Positions 61,515 to 64,000 of a stretch of 64,000 nucleotides of DNA are shown one piece after another. Within the stretch, counting starts at the first letter, position 1. Every line of letters starts with the position of its first letter. Origin of the DNA: Paenibacillaceae bacterium (lineage in GTDB: Bacteria > Bacillota > Clostridia > Lachnospirales > Lachnospiraceae); contig SVDU01000007.1 of the NCBI GenBank assembly GCA_015057705.1, positions 62,001-126,000 of the forward strand, in the 5' to 3' direction. The translations under genes and the position numbers were made by a program. The notes below the pieces were generated by a model. It ran no database searches. It was not told where the DNA came from and worked only from the letters and a program-made list of their open reading frames with translations.

Positions 61515-62693
61515 CTATTTTGATGAAATCCCATAATAAGCTTTTACATATACCCCAATAATCTCTTCTTTTGATGGTTGAAACGGATTGTCGTCCATAC
61601 AGGCGTCAGCCATTGCACTGTCAGCCAGCTCGCCAAAAGCACCCGGATTCACAGAAAGCTCACTTAAGCATTCTTCCAGTCCGATTGCTTTTGACAGTTT
61701 TCTGATCCAGGAAACCGCCTCCTTTACAGCCTGTTCCCCTGACATGGTCTCTGCTCCCTCTATCCCCAGGCTTTGTGCCACTTTCTTATAACGCTCTGCA
61801 ATGTTTTTATTACTTCCATTGAATTCCATTACATAGGGTAATAGAATGGCATTGCAGACACCATGTGGAAGGTTGAAACGTCCCCCCAGAGAATGTGCCA
61901 TGGCATGAACCATTCCAAGCCCGGCGTTGGAAAACGCCATTCCTGCGCTGTATTCTGCATAAGCCATCATTTCTCTGGCAGTTTCATTTCCTCCGTCTTT
62001 TACGGCTTGTGGAAGATAGCGGCTGATTACCCCGATTGCCCAAAGGGCATCTTTATCTGTAAAAGGTGTACACCGTTTTGAAACTGCCGCCTCAATTGCA
62101 TGTGTCATTGCATCCATTCCAGTAGATGCTGTCAGATTTTTGGGCATGCTCATCATAAAGTCAATATCATTGACAGCGATACTCACCATACAATTGGTGT
62201 CCACCATACACATTTTTGTGTGCTTGTCCGGATTGGTTACAATATAAAATGATGTGACTTCTGAACCTGTTCCAGCCGTTGTATTTACTGCCACAACAGG
62301 TATTCCAGGTCTGTCAGATTGATTTATTCCCTCGTAATCTTCAATCCGCCCGCCGTTTTCCAGTACAATACTGACTGCCTTTGCTGTGTCAATGGCAGAT
62401 CCGCCGCCAACCGCAGTCAGAAAATCAACGTTTAAAGCTTTTGCTGCTTCCAGACATTCATTAATTACTGCCACCGCAGGATTGGGCTGCACCAGATAAT
62501 AGACCGCATACTCGATTCCTGCTTCCAGTAAAAATAGCCCCACTTTATCCGCTGCTCCGCTCTTAAACAGAAACTGATCTGTTACAATGAGTCCCCGTTT
62601 CAACCCTTTTTTTTTAAGTTCCGCAGGCAGCATTCCAATGGATCCCCTTCCAAAAAAACTGGTTGCAACTGCATTCACTCTTAAAAGCCCCAT
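61515..62693 (-). CDS. Iron-containing alcohol dehydrogenase
   Basis: NAD-dependent group III alcohol dehydrogenase, 392 residues. The N-terminal Rossmann part has LTAVGGGSAIDTAKAVSI, and the C-terminal helical part supplies the metal ligands in MDAMTHAIEA, GMVHAMAHSLGG and LPHGVCNAILL. The substrate may be 1,3-propanediol, glycerol or another polyol; dhaK/dhaL downstream suggest that it makes a ketone for them. Start follows TTAGGGAGAG. It is 12 bp from the CoA-transferase beta gene. Confidence 0.9.
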   Translation of the reverse strand: MGLLRVNAVATSFFGRGSIGMLPAELKKKGLKRGLIVTDQFLFKSGAADKVGLFLLEAGIEYAVYYLVQPNPAVAVINECLEAAKALNVDFLTAVGGGSAIDTAKAVSIVLENGGRIEDYEGINQSDRPGIPVVAVNTTAGTGSEVTSFYIVTNPDKHTKMCMVDTNCMVSIAVNDIDFMMSMPKNLTASTGMDAMTHAIEAAVSKRCTPFTDKDALWAIGVISRYLPQAVKDGGNETAREMMAYAEYSAGMAFSNAGLGMVHAMAHSLGGRFNLPHGVCNAILLPYVMEFNGSNKNIAERYKKVAQSLGIEGAETMSGEQAVKEAVSWIRKLSKAIGLEECLSELSVNPGAFGELADSAMADACMDDNPFQPSKEEIIGVYVKAYYGISSK

Positions 62694-62705
62694 AGTAAAC
62701 TCTCC

Positions 62706-63431
62706 CTAAAATTCTATATTTCTGAAATCACCCGGGTCGATCCGTTTTAATACAGAAAGCTCATTTTTAGTTGGAGACGGGGTGATTGTGATTCGTGAGT
62801 ATTTAACAGGAAATCCGGTGTTATCCTGTACTTCCTTAAGAGATGAAGTTTCGTGTATGGTATCCAGAACCAGTTCTCCATTTTCCATTTTAAAGATGCA
62901 AAGAGGAGTTACAATCCGGTCTACATTTCCTTTTGTTGTTATGAAATCCACCTGGTTTACAAAAGTCCGTTTATTATGCTTTGTTCTCCAGATAACAGCC
63001 CGCTTTGCAGTCGGTATCAGGACTGCACTTCCTGCACCTCCCGGAAGCCTGACTTTGGGTTTCTGGTAATTACCGATGACTGACGCATTCACATTGCCCC
63101 TTAAATCAAACTGGACACCGCTTAAAAATGCCATATCAAGCCCTCCTCTCATGGATAAGTCAAATACCTCCATAAGAGGAAAGCAGGATCTTGCACCATC
63201 TAACAATTCACTGCCTGCGCTGGTATATTTTTTAAGCTTTCTGGGGGACGGATCGACTCCTCCCGGTATGTTTAAATGCACAGCATGGGGAGCATGAAGT
63301 TCCTTAGCAAGAAGCACCGCAATCATTGGCATATGGGAAGACACTCCGTGAAATACTTTATCTCCATCCTGAATCATGCGTGCCATTGCGCACACCATAA
63401 TGTCACAGATCCGGTTATTTCTTTCCATCAT
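62706..63431 (-). CDS. CoA-transferase family I beta-like subunit, catalytic Glu not evident
   Basis: A 241-residue protein resembling the beta subunit of glutaconate/3-oxoacid CoA-transferases. It begins MMERNNRICDIMVCAMARMI, has GDKVFHGVSSHMPMIAVLLA, FDLSMRGGLDMAFLSGVQFDLRGNVNAS and LPGGAGSAVLIPTAKRA. In homologues an E-x-G motif precedes the dp-p stretch; here it reads NIPGGVDPSP, so the usual catalytic glutamate seems absent. The start at 63429-63431 follows GGAGGAAAA and overlaps the alpha subunit's end by 17 bases; a longer upstream frame is rejected as overlap. Confidence 0.8.
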   Translation of the reverse strand: MMERNNRICDIMVCAMARMIQDGDKVFHGVSSHMPMIAVLLAKELHAPHAVHLNIPGGVDPSPRKLKKYTSAGSELLDGARSCFPLMEVFDLSMRGGLDMAFLSGVQFDLRGNVNASVIGNYQKPKVRLPGGAGSAVLIPTAKRAVIWRTKHNKRTFVNQVDFITTKGNVDRIVTPLCIFKMENGELVLDTIHETSSLKEVQDNTGFPVKYSRITITPSPTKNELSVLKRIDPGDFRNIEF

Positions 63432-64000
63432 TTTTTCCTCCCCAGCCTCTGCGGTCCGCCTTTTCATATGCCGAAAGATAAACGACCAGACCCTCCTGAT
63501 CCTTAATCTCCTTAAATCTGCCAATGTCTTTTGCGTCAATATCATAGTTTCCCACGCAGGAACAAGGTGTCGCACCTTTTGCCGCATGAACCACTCCACC
63601 AACCAGGAAATGGGGGATGTCCGCTTTCTTCGTACCACTGGAGAATAAAGAACCAGGAACAATATGTTCTGCTGTAAGAATCACACTTTTTGCGGCTCTG
63701 GAAAGCAGGACATCCTCAAACAGCGGACCTGCGATTCTTGCATTGCCATCCTCATCTGCTTCCTGGACATGAATCACTGCCACATCTGGTCGAATTGCTT
63801 TTACCACCGTAACTATTTCATTGGTAAATGGATCCTGTATCCTGGTAAAATAGTCATTTTCTTCAATCAAATCGCTGACTGTCAGACCTTTTACCGGCAT
63901 AAAGCCAATTCCATAGCTGGCTGCCCGAAGTGCAGAAATAACGGTATAGCAGGCATGCTCATTTCCTTTTACCCGTCCGCTTTCCACTGCCTTTCTGTAA
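63415..64000 (-). CDS. CoA-transferase family I alpha-like subunit, N-terminus beyond window edge
   Basis: The C-terminal 194 residues of a GctA-like alpha subunit. The frame is open to base 64000, so the start lies outside the window. Visible blocks are YTVISALRAASYGIGFMPVKG, VKAIRPDVAVIHVQEADEDGNARIAGP and LSRAAKSVILTAEHIVP, as in acetate/glutaconate CoA-transferase chains. The stop overlaps the beta subunit start by 17 bases. Together with the beta chain it would move CoA between carboxylic acids if active; see the note on the beta chain. Confidence 0.85.
   Translation of the reverse strand, partial: YRKAVESGRVKGNEHACYTVISALRAASYGIGFMPVKGLTVSDLIEENDYFTRIQDPFTNEIVTVVKAIRPDVAVIHVQEADEDGNARIAGPLFEDVLLSRAAKSVILTAEHIVPGSLFSSGTKKADIPHFLVGGVVHAAKGATPCSCVGNYDIDAKDIGRFKEIKDQEGLVVYLSAYEKADRRGWGGKNDGKK

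Noticed and set aside
63432-63662. Extended N-terminus (77 residues) of the CoA-transferase beta chain
   Set aside because: It is read through the alpha subunit gene in another frame, is rich in R and W and does not match the family; the ATG at 63431 has the ribosome site.
1-64000. tRNA, rRNA or CRISPR features
   Set aside because: No cloverleaf, rRNA segment or regularly spaced repeats were noticed by eye in the intergenic regions; a tRNAscan or Infernal run would be needed to be certain.

Overview
The window looks like chromosome of a low-to-moderate GC, spore-forming-type Firmicute, most likely a Lachnospiraceae clostridium (Lacrimispora/[Clostridium] sphenoides-like). The pointers are family-level: the rarA-rho-rpmE-DUF1385-prmC-prfA block, DUF4250 and DUF815 proteins, Gram-positive AGGAGG ribosome sites, TTGACA/TATAAT promoters and YG-repeat cell-wall binding modules. 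No database was searched. No rRNA, tRNA or CRISPR array was seen.

Layout. (1) 1-12.7 kb, core genes mostly on the minus strand: polyphosphate kinase (cut by the window edge) coupled to a Ppx/GppA-HD phosphatase, a DUF815 ATPase, PheA, PlsC, a membrane protein, cardiolipin synthase, DUF4250, a plus-strand asparaginase and ClpB. (2) 12.8-26.8 kb, catabolic modules, each with its own regulator: an enolase-superfamily enzyme plus APC permease with a divergent GntR; MATE plus Gfo/Idh; LysR divergent from a cysteine desulfidase-like protein and a DAACS symporter; uxuBA with a divergent GntR. Clear palindromic operators sit on the promoters. (3) 26.8-27.2 kb, a candidate type I toxin with a convergent RNA. 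(4) 27.2-33.8 kb, the housekeeping block prfA-prmC-DUF1385-rpmE-rho-rarA, with structured leaders before rho and rpmE. (5) 33.9-44.4 kb, mixed genes: a GH5 glucanase without a signal peptide, metal-binding and MBL-fold proteins, a PadR/permease-prefix pair, two chemoreceptors, Pta, and several gene remnants.

(6) 44.5-54.75 kb is a dense one-directional array of short accessory genes: five stand-alone GNATs and a YjbR-GNAT fusion, an aminoglycoside-phosphotransferase-like kinase, VOC, ASCH-like, HD, a quinone reductase-like flavoprotein, DUF3781, a methyltransferase and a DsbA-like protein. It is interrupted by 5'-truncated remnants (LD-carboxypeptidase, RfbC). (7) 54.9-58.4 kb is a degraded mobile element: a broken RND pump tail abuts a large serine recombinase, followed upstream by a small protein, a surface membrane protein and SSB. 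A perfect 17-bp inverted repeat flanks an AT-rich 171-bp segment just upstream of ssb and may be an invertible DNA switch. (8) 58.8-64 kb: an orphan iron-siderophore binding lipoprotein under a palindromic operator, then an operon of CoA-transferase-like alpha/beta subunits, iron alcohol dehydrogenase, DhaK and DhaL running off the window edge.

The most noteworthy items are the candidate inverton, the toxin/antisense locus, the accessory array with its scars, the non-CIRCE operator on clpB, and TGTCGAA (Spo0A-box-like) repeats before a chemoreceptor gene.
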